Assembly (NCBI RefSeq): GCF_000021725.1
Contig: NC_012115.1
Span: 1,193,408-1,257,407, forward strand
DNA: 64,000 bases
Direction of reading: 5' to 3'
Source: Nautilia profundicola AmH
GTDB lineage: Bacteria > Campylobacterota > Campylobacteria > Campylobacterales > Nautiliaceae
Within the stretch, counting starts at the first letter, position 1. Each line of letters opens with the position of its first letter. Positions 54,029 to 62,548 of this stretch are shown here, piece by piece. The notes beneath the pieces are model-generated. The model saw only the letters and a program-made list of their open reading frames with translations. It made no database searches and was not told the origin of the DNA. The position numbers and the translations under genes were made by a program.

Positions 54029-54895
54029 TTAAAATCCTGAAAATATTTTTCTGAAAAAGCGTGTAATGCCTTTTTCTTCTTCCAGCACTTTTCGTTCCGA
54101 AATTTTTGCAAGTTTTCTTGCAACTTTAAAAATCTGTTCACTCGGAACGGAAACAGGATCTTCTTTTACAAATAAAACTCTTTTTATTGAGGAGTTTGTT
54201 ACAAGTTTATCTTTTTTCATGTATCCTATCATTTGAAGCCTGAATTTTTCACTCAAATTACTTTTTGCAACATTTTTTATCTTACTGAAAATATTTATTG
54301 CCTCTTTTTCGCTTGCCACTTCATTTAGAAGCATGAAAGCAAGTTCTTTTTTTTCACTTATTATTTTAATCATTGCATACGCATCCGTAATCGCAGCAGG
54401 TTCGGGAACGGTTACTACAATAATATCATCTGCTGCATCCAGCCACATTTGAACCTTTTTATCTATTCCCGCACCGGTATCTATAATAAAGAAATCATAA
54501 TCGTTTAAAAATTCAAGTTCATTGAAAAAGCGACTTAGACTAACCTCATCCGCAAAATCCATTATTTCGTCACCGCTTTTACCTGGGATTAATACAAAGT
54601 CTTTTTCAATTTCCACAATAATATCTTTTAAAGAACATTCATTCTTCAACACATTATAGATATTCTTTTTGGCATTTACTTTAAGGATAACATCCAAATT
54701 CGCAAGTCCTATATCTGCATCAAAAAGTGCTACTTTAAAGCCTAACTTATGCAATGCATAACCGAGATTTGCGGTAATAGTTGTTTTCCCTACACCGCCT
54801 TTCCCACTTGTAATTGCAATAAAACGTGTGTTTTTAGGGCGTTTTATATTATCAGTTTGTAAAAGTTCTTTTAATTTATCAGCTTGAGTTTTCAA
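54029..54895 (-). CDS. flhG: Flagellar number regulator ATPase FlhG
   Basis: A 288-residue MinD/ParA-like ATPase that limits flagellar number with FlhF. The N-terminal QADKLKELL resembles the DQAxxLR helix that stimulates FlhF. The deviant Walker A is SGKGGVGKTT near 30-39, and IIDTGAGI is the switch II region. It overlaps flhF by 4 bases. Confidence 0.93.
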   Translation of the reverse strand: MKTQADKLKELLQTDNIKRPKNTRFIAITSGKGGVGKTTITANLGYALHKLGFKVALFDADIGLANLDVILKVNAKKNIYNVLKNECSLKDIIVEIEKDFVLIPGKSGDEIMDFADEVSLSRFFNELEFLNDYDFFIIDTGAGIDKKVQMWLDAADDIIVVTVPEPAAITDAYAMIKIISEKKELAFMLLNEVASEKEAINIFSKIKNVAKSNLSEKFRLQMIGYMKKDKLVTNSSIKRVLFVKEDPVSVPSEQIFKVARKLAKISERKVLEEEKGITRFFRKIFSGF

Positions 54896-56142
54896 TTAAA
54901 CTCCTTATTTAATATACCTTTTAGTAAATAATCCGCCCCCGCTTCCATCAGATCATCAGGCACCTCCTGACCGATTGAAAAATAACTAACAGGTTTTTTT
55001 GTATCTAAAAGCAATGAAAATATATTACCATATGTTTTAGTTTCGTCAAGTTTTGTAAATACGAACGTATCTATCGGTAGTATTGAAAAGTTTTTATAAA
55101 TATCAACTAAATCTTCATATTTCGTAACCGCCGATAAAACCAGATTAATGTTTATTTCAGCAAATGTGTCTACTTTTAAAAAACTTTTTAATTTTTCTAT
55201 TTTTTCCTTATCGTGTTGGGAACTTCCTACTGTATCTATTAAAATATAGTCATTGTGTCTGAGGGAATTAAGAGCATCCTCAAAGTCGCTCGGATCAACC
55301 ACGGTTTCAATAGGAAGTCTCATCATTTTTGCATATGTCATTAACTGTTCCACCGCCCCTATTCTGTATGTATCAAGAGTAATTATCCCTACTTTATGTC
55401 TTTGTGAAAGTTTATATGCATATCTTGCAGCGAGTTTTGCAATTGTTGTCGTTTTACCCACCCCTGTAGGCCCAACAAACATCATAATTTTTTTGTGCGG
55501 AGGTCTGACTTCTCTTTCAACCCTCACTGGCACCATTTTTTTAAGGAGAGTATGAAAATATCTTTTTATTGTTTCTCTGTTTTTTCTCATTTTAAGAGGC
55601 ATATATTTAATTGTAAGCTTCATTATTTCATCAAGATGTTTCTCACTCATACCGCTTGCACGAGAAAGTGCATAAATTTCGCTAAATTCGGGAGGAAGTT
55701 CGAGTTCGTTTTTATTTACCATATCCCAAACCGTAGCCTGAAGGAATTTAAGTGTATCCGCAATTTGAGATATTTGATTTTTAAGGGCTATAATATCTTC
55801 ACTTTTTTGAGGTTCCAAAGGGTTGTTGTTTACGTTTGTCTGCTTTTGTACGCTGTTATAATTAAAAGACGGTTCGTCATTTGAAAGGGAGGATATTTCT
55901 TTTGCAGCAGAACTTAATTTTAACATAACTTCTTTTACATGATCTTCATCACTTGTGACTGACTTTCGAGGTTTAATATTTTCTTCTTCTATAGCTACAA
56001 CGATCTCATACAAACCTTGTGATGTTAGTGTCTTCTTTTTTATTTCTTTGCTTGAAACAATTACAACGTCATCACCTAATTCTTCTTTTACTTTATTTAA
56101 CGCTTCTGTATAAGTCGGTGCCGTAAAAGTTTTTAGTTTCAA
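54892..56142 (-). CDS. flhF: Flagellar biosynthesis SRP-type GTPase FlhF
   Basis: A 416-residue GTPase setting the polar position of the flagellum. The N-terminal basic domain (KLKTFTAPTYTEALNKVKEELG) is followed by a low-complexity linker (90-115), a helical N domain and the G domain: P-loop GPTGVGKTT at 224-232, then DTYRIGAVEQL and DTVGSSQHD. It is one base from folK and overlaps flhG by 4 bases. Confidence 0.93.
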   Translation of the reverse strand: MKLKTFTAPTYTEALNKVKEELGDDVVIVSSKEIKKKTLTSQGLYEIVVAIEEENIKPRKSVTSDEDHVKEVMLKLSSAAKEISSLSNDEPSFNYNSVQKQTNVNNNPLEPQKSEDIIALKNQISQIADTLKFLQATVWDMVNKNELELPPEFSEIYALSRASGMSEKHLDEIMKLTIKYMPLKMRKNRETIKRYFHTLLKKMVPVRVEREVRPPHKKIMMFVGPTGVGKTTTIAKLAARYAYKLSQRHKVGIITLDTYRIGAVEQLMTYAKMMRLPIETVVDPSDFEDALNSLRHNDYILIDTVGSSQHDKEKIEKLKSFLKVDTFAEININLVLSAVTKYEDLVDIYKNFSILPIDTFVFTKLDETKTYGNIFSLLLDTKKPVSYFSIGQEVPDDLMEAGADYLLKGILNKEFN

Positions 56143-56143
56143 T

Positions 56144-56629
56144 TTAATCCTTTAATGCAAGTGGTACCAAAACGGAATCTCTTTTTTTATAAAACGGATG
56201 CGGTATTTTTAGTTTTTCTGTGTTAATTCTAACATTATTATACAATATTATATCTAAATCTAACGTTCTTGGGGCATTTTTAAAACTTCTTTTTCTTCCG
56301 AATTTCTTTTCAGTGTAAAGCAAAAAATGTAACAGCTCGTATGGTGAATAATCAGTTTTTATAACAAATACGGAATTATAAAAATCCGGTTGGTCAAGAT
56401 AACCAAACGGAGGGTTTTTATAAATAATAGAAGTTTGCAAAACATCTATTTTAGGATGTTTTGATAAAAAATGATAAAGTTTTTTAAACCTTCTAATACA
56501 GTTGCCAAGATTACACCCCACACCGATAAGTGCTATATTTTTTTTACTGCTTTTTTTTATTTTGGCGGGAAAAAAGGTAGCAGTAATGATTTTATAAGAG
56601 TTTTTTACCGTTTTTGTTTCGTTTTTCAT
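56144..56629 (-). CDS. folK: 2-amino-4-hydroxy-6-hydroxymethyldihydropteridine pyrophosphokinase
   Basis: A 161-residue folate-pathway enzyme. Seen: the N-terminal GVGCNLGN loop, YKNPPFGYLDQPDFYNSV, and the RTLDLDIILY metal/ATP motif near 120-129 with IPHPF following. A 25-residue basic N-terminal extension precedes the usual start. The ATG overlaps the stop of the upstream 54-residue gene by one base (TAATG). Confidence 0.92.
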   Translation of the reverse strand: MKNETKTVKNSYKIITATFFPAKIKKSSKKNIALIGVGCNLGNCIRRFKKLYHFLSKHPKIDVLQTSIIYKNPPFGYLDQPDFYNSVFVIKTDYSPYELLHFLLYTEKKFGRKRSFKNAPRTLDLDIILYNNVRINTEKLKIPHPFYKKRDSVLVPLALKD

Positions 56630-56793
56630 TATTTCGGCATTCCCCTCCCGGCAATATATCCGTAAATCCTTCTTATTATTCTTTTAATAATAGGTGTAAA
56701 ATCACCTTTTTTTATAGCTCTTTTAATCGCATTTATATCACCTAAATATTTTGCCGTTCTATAAAGAATTGTTCTGATTTTCGAAATACTCAT
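56629..56793 (-). CDS. Small basic protein (54 residues) between pepQ-like gene and folK
   Basis: A 54-residue gene, easily missed: MSISKIRTILYRTAKYLGDI starts at 56793 behind GAGGAG, four bases overlapping the peptidase stop. The end overlaps folK by one base. It is very basic (pattern KRAIKKG, IKRIIRR) and ends GYIAGRGMPK. Similar short proteins with an ILGDINA-type segment and basic tail occur in Campylobacterota as hypothetical proteins. Both overlaps argue it is translated. Function unknown. Confidence 0.65.
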   Translation of the reverse strand: MSISKIRTILYRTAKYLGDINAIKRAIKKGDFTPIIKRIIRRIYGYIAGRGMPK

Positions 56794-57806
56794 AGCTCCT
56801 CACTTAATACTTTGATTTTTCCATCGTGTGTAATCATAACCATATCTTCAATTCTTACACCGAATTCATTAGGAATATATATTCCCGGCTCTATTGTAAA
56901 TACCATACCTTCTTGAATTTTAATTTTATTCTTAGAGTTCACATACGGCCACTCATGTATATCAAGGCCCACTCCGTGTCCTAATGAATGAACAAAATAT
57001 TTTCCGTAACCTTCCGAAGAAATAATATCCCTGGCTATTTTATCAAGCTCACATATTTCCATTCCGATTTTTATATTTTTAATGGCTTCAAGCTGAGCTT
57101 TTAATACGATATCATAAATTTTTTGAATTTTACTGTCTTTAAATTTTTGATATTTGCTCATACTGATTTTATCGTTAATCGCAATTGTTCTTGTTCTATC
57201 CGAACAATATCTTTTATATTTTATACCGGCATCTAACAATAAAAGATCATCTTTATTAAGTGTCTTATTACTTACTTTTGCATGAGGTTTTGCCGCATTT
57301 TCGTTTATTGCTACAATCGGTTCGAAACTCAAATCCCTTCTACCTCTTTTGGTTAGATGTTCTTTGAACCTGTAACTAAGTTCAAATTCGTCAATTCCTG
57401 TTTCAATTGAATCAGTAAAATTTTCAAAAGCTTTAGCACCCTCTTTTACCGCTGTTTTTATAATTTCAAGTTCGTTTTCGCTTTTAATCATACGTTTTTT
57501 ATGAGAGAAATATTTTTCATCTTTTATGTTAACTATTTTAGCTATTTGATTGTAAGAGTCATAGTCCCAATTTAAAGGGTCAAGCACTATTCTTTTAATT
57601 TTATGTTTTAAAATAAGCTCCCTTGCTTTTTTTATCAAATCTCTTGCTTCCACTACTTCGGCGTTTGCTTCTTCTTTTGCTTCAAGAGTATATCTTCCGT
57701 CGGTAATTATATATTTATAATCACCAAGTTTTAAGAAAAGGGCATTATCACTGCTCCATCCGCATTCATAGTATATTTCATTTTCTTTATTTAGTATGTA
57801 ATTCAT
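56790..57806 (-). CDS. M24-family aminopeptidase P-like protein (Xaa-Pro peptidase)
   Basis: A 338-residue metallopeptidase. The N-terminal creatinase-like domain (ALFLKLGDYKYIITDGRYTLEA) is short. The catalytic pita-bread domain carries DAGIKYKRYCSDRTRTI (two metal Asp positions), HSLGHGVGLDIHEWP (His) and FTIEPGIYIP (Glu). I use the second of two adjacent ATGs (57806), six bases after GGAG; the first is 57809. It follows aroQ by 48 bases. Probably a cytosolic proline-peptide hydrolase. Confidence 0.88.
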   Translation of the reverse strand: MNYILNKENEIYYECGWSSDNALFLKLGDYKYIITDGRYTLEAKEEANAEVVEARDLIKKARELILKHKIKRIVLDPLNWDYDSYNQIAKIVNIKDEKYFSHKKRMIKSENELEIIKTAVKEGAKAFENFTDSIETGIDEFELSYRFKEHLTKRGRRDLSFEPIVAINENAAKPHAKVSNKTLNKDDLLLLDAGIKYKRYCSDRTRTIAINDKISMSKYQKFKDSKIQKIYDIVLKAQLEAIKNIKIGMEICELDKIARDIISSEGYGKYFVHSLGHGVGLDIHEWPYVNSKNKIKIQEGMVFTIEPGIYIPNEFGVRIEDMVMITHDGKIKVLSEEL

Positions 57807-57854
57807 CATTTCTCCACGCACTAAGAGTTAAAAAGAGTAATAAACTCTTTTTAG

Positions 57855-58346
57855 TTATTGTTTGTTAGCCTGTGCCTGTGCTTTAGCTTGAGCTTCTTTT
57901 GCCATTTTAATTTCGTTAAGAATTTGAATCATTGCAATAAGACCCAAGTGATAACTAAACGGTCCGAATCCTGTAATTGTTCCTGCCACAATATCAGAAA
58001 TTAATGATTTATGTCTAAATTCTTCTCTTGCTGCAGTATTTGTCATATGTATTTCAATCGTAGGAAGGTTTACTGCTTTTATTGCATCTCTGATTGCTAC
58101 AGAATAATGAGTTAACGCAGCAGGATTTATAATAATTCCGTCAACATTTTCATTTAAACTTTCCTGAATGGCATCGACAATATCACCTTCGTGATTAGAT
58201 TGATAAAATTCGATTTCGAACCCGTTTTGCTTTGCAAAAGCTTCCATATTTTTATTAATATCTTCAAGTTTCATTGGACCGTATAAATTTACCTCTCTTA
58301 TTCCTAACATATTAAGATTTGGTCCGTGAATTACTTTTATTTTCAT
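57855..58346 (-). CDS. aroQ: 3-dehydroquinate dehydratase, type II
   Basis: A 163-residue shikimate-pathway enzyme. Seen: [14 protein letters not shown] with the flexible loop and catalytic Tyr (NLYGPM), [26 protein letters not shown] and [18 protein letters not shown]. The family ends near 145; here a 15-residue Ala/Gln/Lys tail follows ([14 protein letters not shown]). It is the first gene of the minus-strand operon running to fliY. Confidence 0.94.
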
Positions 58347-58381
58347 AAATTCTCCTTTTTTTATGTTATTTTACTATATTT

Positions 58382-58397
58382 TGGCACAACTTTTGCT
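58382..58397 (+). promoter_or_regulatory. Sigma-54-type promoter upstream of the amidohydrolase
   Basis: TGGCAC (58382-58387), five bases, TTGCT (58393-58397): GG and GC are separated by exactly 10 bases, a consensus -24/-12 element. The GC lies 24 bases before the start codon at 58421. In Campylobacterota sigma-54 drives middle flagellar genes; a housekeeping gene here would be unexpected. Confidence 0.6.
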
Positions 58398-58420
58398 ATA
58401 AAATATAAAAAGGACATGTT

Positions 58421-59635
58421 TTGATTAAATTAAAAGCCGATTATGTCTTAACTCTAAATGAAAAATATGAGATTATTAAAGACGGTGAAATTATTTTCGA
58501 TGATAAAATTATCGAAGTAGGCAAAGATTTAGATAACTCTCTTACTGAAATATATCTTGGTAAAAATTCAGTAATTATGCCGGCTTTAATTAATACGCAC
58601 ACTCATCTTGAATTTAGTTCAAACTATACTCATTTAGAATATGGCGATTTTATGAATTGGCTTAATTCGGTTTTAGAACATAGAGAAGATCTTTTTCATG
58701 GATGCAAAAGCGAATGTTATAAATCGGCAATAAAAGAAATGAAAAAAAGCGGAATATGTGCATTCGGACAAATAAGTTCAACAGGCAACGATTTAAAATA
58801 CTTAAAACACTCTCCTCTTAAAATTGTATATTTCAATGAAATAATCGGCTCAAACCCTGCTGCGGTAGATATGATATACCAAGACTTCCTTGCAAGAATA
58901 AGAGAATCCGAAGAAGTTCAAAACGAAAAATTCAAAATAGGACTCTCAATTCATTCACCATATTCAGTTCATCCTATACTTATGAAAAAGGTTATAGAAA
59001 TAGCAAAAAATAAAAACCTACCTATTCAAACGCATTTTATGGAAAGCAAAGCTGAGAGAAAATGGCTTGAAAACGGAGAAGGTGAATTTAAAATATTTTT
59101 TGAAAAACATTTTAAAAACGCTAAACCGTTAATCAATCCGATAGAATTTATTGAACAGTTCAAAGACACTAATACAACATTTATTCATTGTGTACATGCG
59201 AACGAAAATGAACTTAAACGTATTAGTGAGATAGGAGGGTATATTACACACTGCCCTATTTCCAACAGACTTTTAAACGTTGGCCTTCTAAATCTTGAAA
59301 GTGTTAAAAATTTTTCTATTCCGTATAATGTTGCAACGGATGGAAAAAGTTCTAATTATTCTTTGAATCTGTTTAAAGAAATCAGAGCCGCTCTTTTAAT
59401 GCATACCGACCTTCACCCTAAATATTTAGCAAAAGATCTTATTAAATCTGTAACAATTAATGCGGCAAAATCATTGGGATTGAATAATGGAAGTTTGGAA
59501 AAAGGCAAAGATGCGGATATTATAACGTTCAAATTACCTAATAAGGTCAAAAATTTAGAACTATTACCTTTACAGATAATTCTTCATACAAATAAAGTAG
59601 ATAATTTGTATATAAACGGAAAAGAAGTAAAATAG
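58421..59635 (+). CDS. Aminofutalosine deaminase-type amidohydrolase (MqnX-like)
   Basis: A 404-residue metal-dependent hydrolase. Metal-binding HxH at 60 and 62 (INTHTHLEFS), a later His in QTHFMESKAE, HCVHANENE, and Asp in ATDGKSSNYS. In Campylobacterota this family includes the 6-amino-6-deoxyfutalosine deaminase of the futalosine menaquinone route. The TTG start is set by AAAAAGGA seven bases upstream. Menaquinone is the expected electron acceptor of the formate dehydrogenase. Other amidohydrolase substrates cannot be excluded. Confidence 0.75.
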   Translation: MIKLKADYVLTLNEKYEIIKDGEIIFDDKIIEVGKDLDNSLTEIYLGKNSVIMPALINTHTHLEFSSNYTHLEYGDFMNWLNSVLEHREDLFHGCKSECYKSAIKEMKKSGICAFGQISSTGNDLKYLKHSPLKIVYFNEIIGSNPAAVDMIYQDFLARIRESEEVQNEKFKIGLSIHSPYSVHPILMKKVIEIAKNKNLPIQTHFMESKAERKWLENGEGEFKIFFEKHFKNAKPLINPIEFIEQFKDTNTTFIHCVHANENELKRISEIGGYITHCPISNRLLNVGLLNLESVKNFSIPYNVATDGKSSNYSLNLFKEIRAALLMHTDLHPKYLAKDLIKSVTINAAKSLGLNNGSLEKGKDADIITFKLPNKVKNLELLPLQIILHTNKVDNLYINGKEVK

Positions 59636-59639
59636 TTAA

Positions 59640-60269
59640 TTATTGTTTATTTGTTATATTAACTATTTCAACTCTTCTGTTTAATGCTCTATTTGTTTCA
59701 GTTGTATTAGGAACTAACGGATATTTTTCCCCGTAACCTTTTGCAACTATTCTGCTTGGGTCTATGCCGAATTTGTTTACCAAAATGTTTTTAACAGCTT
59801 CCGCTCTTTTTTGTGAAAGTTTTAAATTGTATTCATCACTTCCTATATTGTCTGTATGCCCCGCCACTTCAATTTTAAGGTTAGGATTATTTTTTAATAT
59901 TTCTGCAACTTTCTGTAATTCAGGATAATATATTTTTTTAACTACAGCTTTATTAAAATCGAAATTAAGTCTCAATGTTGTAATAATCGGACATCCGTTA
60001 TGATCTACCAACATATTTTCAGGAGTATTAGGACATTTGTCTATATTATCAGGTACACCGTCATTGTCGGAGTCTTTTATAGGTTCACACTTTACAACTT
60101 TAACTTCTTTAACTTCTACTTTTTTTACATCAGTAGTGTTGTTATTGTCCTGCCAGCCAATAACTTTTTTATTACCTGCCAAATCTACAACAGATGTAGC
60201 CATCGGTTTTTCGGCACAACCTACAATAAATAACCCAGTAATAGCAGTTGCAATAATAATTTTTTTCAT
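59640..60269 (-). CDS. OmpA-family peptidoglycan-binding lipoprotein
   Basis: A 209-residue outer-membrane-type protein. Lipobox with Cys18 (AITGLFIVGC), a coiled/variable part, a calcium-type thrombospondin repeat (DSDNDGVPDNIDKCPNTPEN near 82-101), and a C-terminal OmpA domain (FDFNKAVVKK, VAGHTDNIGSDEYN, LSQKRAEAVKNIL, NRALNRRVEI). It anchors the outer membrane to peptidoglycan. It begins 10 bases after ftsK on the same strand. Confidence 0.9.
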   Translation of the reverse strand: MKKIIIATAITGLFIVGCAEKPMATSVVDLAGNKKVIGWQDNNNTTDVKKVEVKEVKVVKCEPIKDSDNDGVPDNIDKCPNTPENMLVDHNGCPIITTLRLNFDFNKAVVKKIYYPELQKVAEILKNNPNLKIEVAGHTDNIGSDEYNLKLSQKRAEAVKNILVNKFGIDPSRIVAKGYGEKYPLVPNTTETNRALNRRVEIVNITNKQ

Positions 60270-60279
60270 TTTAATCCTT

Positions 60280-62460
60280 TCATATTAATATCTCTCTTTG
60301 TCCTTTTGCATTAGGAGAAGAGAGAATTCCCATTCTTTCCATCTGTTCAATAATATTAGCTGCTCTATTATACCCAATATTTAATCTTCTTTGAAGATAT
60401 GAAATACTTGTTCTTTTTTCTTTTAATATAATTTCTTTTGCTTCTTCAAACAATTCGTCCAAATCATCAATTTCTTCAAGCATTTCACTCTCTGCAATAG
60501 TATTGACTATTATTGTATCATAATCGGCATTTCTTTGAGATTTTAAATACTCTACGACTTTTTCTATTTCATCTTCACTGGTAAACGGCGCATGAAGCCT
60601 TATTAAGCCTGTGATTCCAGGAGGTGTGAAAAGCATATCTCCGCGCCCAAGCAAACTTTCCGCCCCAAATTGGTCAAGTATTACTTTTGAGTCTATTTTT
60701 TGACCAACTTTAAAACTTATACGGCTCGGTAAATTGGCTTTAATTAAACCTGTTACAACATCCACACTTGGTCTTTGAGTAGCGACTATCAGATGAATAC
60801 CGCTGGCCCTTGCCATCTGTGCAAGTCTTGCAATTGAGTATTCAACGTCTTTGCCACTTGTCATCATTAAATCCGCAAGCTCGTCTATTATAATTACAAT
60901 ATAAGGCATTTTTTCGTTTTCACTTACTTTTGCGTTGTATCCTTCAATATTTTTAACTCTTGCTTTTGACATAAGTTTATAACGTCTCTCCATCTCTTTT
61001 ACCATAGAATTAAGAGCCATGATTGCTTTTTTCGGTTCTGTAATTACAGGCGTCAACAGATGAGGAATATCGTTAAATATGGAAAACTCCAACATTTTAG
61101 GATCTATCATTAAAAATTTAAGCTCATCAGGTGAGTTTCTGTATAAAAGCGATAAAATCATGGCATTAATACCGACACTTTTACCGCTACCTGTAGTACC
61201 AGCTATCAGTAAATGAGGAAGCTTTTTAAGGTCGGTCACAAACGGAGCACCCACTATATCTTTCCCGAGTGCTATAGTTAAAGGTGATTTTGCTTTTTTG
61301 AAAATATCGCTTTCAAGTATTTCTCTTAGATATATCGTTTCAACTTTTTCATTAGGTATTTCTATTCCTACCACGTCTTTTCCTGGAATAGGAGCCTGAA
61401 TACGGATTGACTGTGCTTTAAGAGCCATTGCAAGGTCGTCTTGAAGCGAAAGTATTTTAGAAACTTTAATGTGCGGCAGAGGTTTAAATTCAAACGTTGT
61501 AACAACCGGCCCTACGTAATATCTGACTACATCGCCTTCGATTTTGAATTGTTTTAGTTTTTCTATAAGAATTTTTATTTTTTTATCGATTTCTGCTTCG
61601 TTAATCTCTTTTTTACCGGATTTCGGTTTGCTTAAAAAATCTAAAGGCGGGAATTTCCAATTTTTAGGTTTTTCTCTTTCACCAGTCTCTATTTCCGAAA
61701 GAAGCTTTTTAGTATCTTCCAATTCTTCAACATGTGTAACGTGATGTGTTTCGTTTTCATTTGTATTTTGTTTTAAATCTTCATTTTTTATAAATGCTTC
61801 TTCATTTTCGTCATTGTTTTTAATATCTTCTACTATATCTTCATTAGATGTCAAAATGTCTTTTTCAGAAATTATTTCATCATTAGCCGCTAATTTTTCT
61901 TTATTATCATTCACTTCTACTTTGTCTGTAATATCTTCATCCAATTCTATATTACTTACATCATTGTCAAATTCTAAAGACTCGTTATAATTTCTTTCAG
62001 ATACTTTGTTTTTTTCATTGTTTGATGTCTCTTTCTTATGAAACATATCCAAAATTCTATCTTCGAAAAGTAAAAAAACACTCCATAAAAACAAAACGAA
62101 AATAAGTAAACCTACTCCTGCTATACCAATGTAATTTTTCAATGTTTCCACAAATAAATTACCTATAACACCTTTATGAAACATCGCTGCCTGTAAAAAC
62201 AGCAAATCGAAAAATAAAAATACCCCGCCTAATACTTTCATTGAGATATCAGCATCAAATCTTTTTTTGTATCCTAAATATAATAATATTCCCAATAAAA
62301 TCGGAAACACGTAAGCTAAATAAGCAAAAAGCTTAAAATCCGCATTTCCCAAAAACTCTCCGACTTTACCAACAATAGAAGGTTGGGGTAAAATTGTGGC
62401 TATTAACAAATAAATAATTAATGCAAATAGAAAAATATAAATACTTTTACGCAAACTCAT
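60280..62460 (-). CDS. ftsK: DNA translocase FtsK
   Basis: A 726-residue septal DNA pump. Four N-terminal transmembrane helices (residues 7-137), an acidic Asn/Glu-rich linker (about 145-265), the motor with GTTGSGKSVGINAM near 418 and VIIIDELADLM, and a C-terminal gamma winged helix (SYLQRRLNIGYNRAANIIEQME) that reads polar DNA motifs. The length is typical of the shorter FtsK/SpoIIIE class. Confidence 0.95.
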   Translation of the reverse strand: MSLRKSIYIFLFALIIYLLIATILPQPSIVGKVGEFLGNADFKLFAYLAYVFPILLGILLYLGYKKRFDADISMKVLGGVFLFFDLLFLQAAMFHKGVIGNLFVETLKNYIGIAGVGLLIFVLFLWSVFLLFEDRILDMFHKKETSNNEKNKVSERNYNESLEFDNDVSNIELDEDITDKVEVNDNKEKLAANDEIISEKDILTSNEDIVEDIKNNDENEEAFIKNEDLKQNTNENETHHVTHVEELEDTKKLLSEIETGEREKPKNWKFPPLDFLSKPKSGKKEINEAEIDKKIKILIEKLKQFKIEGDVVRYYVGPVVTTFEFKPLPHIKVSKILSLQDDLAMALKAQSIRIQAPIPGKDVVGIEIPNEKVETIYLREILESDIFKKAKSPLTIALGKDIVGAPFVTDLKKLPHLLIAGTTGSGKSVGINAMILSLLYRNSPDELKFLMIDPKMLEFSIFNDIPHLLTPVITEPKKAIMALNSMVKEMERRYKLMSKARVKNIEGYNAKVSENEKMPYIVIIIDELADLMMTSGKDVEYSIARLAQMARASGIHLIVATQRPSVDVVTGLIKANLPSRISFKVGQKIDSKVILDQFGAESLLGRGDMLFTPPGITGLIRLHAPFTSEDEIEKVVEYLKSQRNADYDTIIVNTIAESEMLEEIDDLDELFEEAKEIILKEKRTSISYLQRRLNIGYNRAANIIEQMERMGILSSPNAKGQREILI

Positions 62461-62548
62461 ACCTTTTTTATGTAGAATTTTATCACAAATTAGGAATTGT
62501 TGCAGATGAAAGAGCCTTAAGGAGACTCAACCCTTCATCCACCCATCA

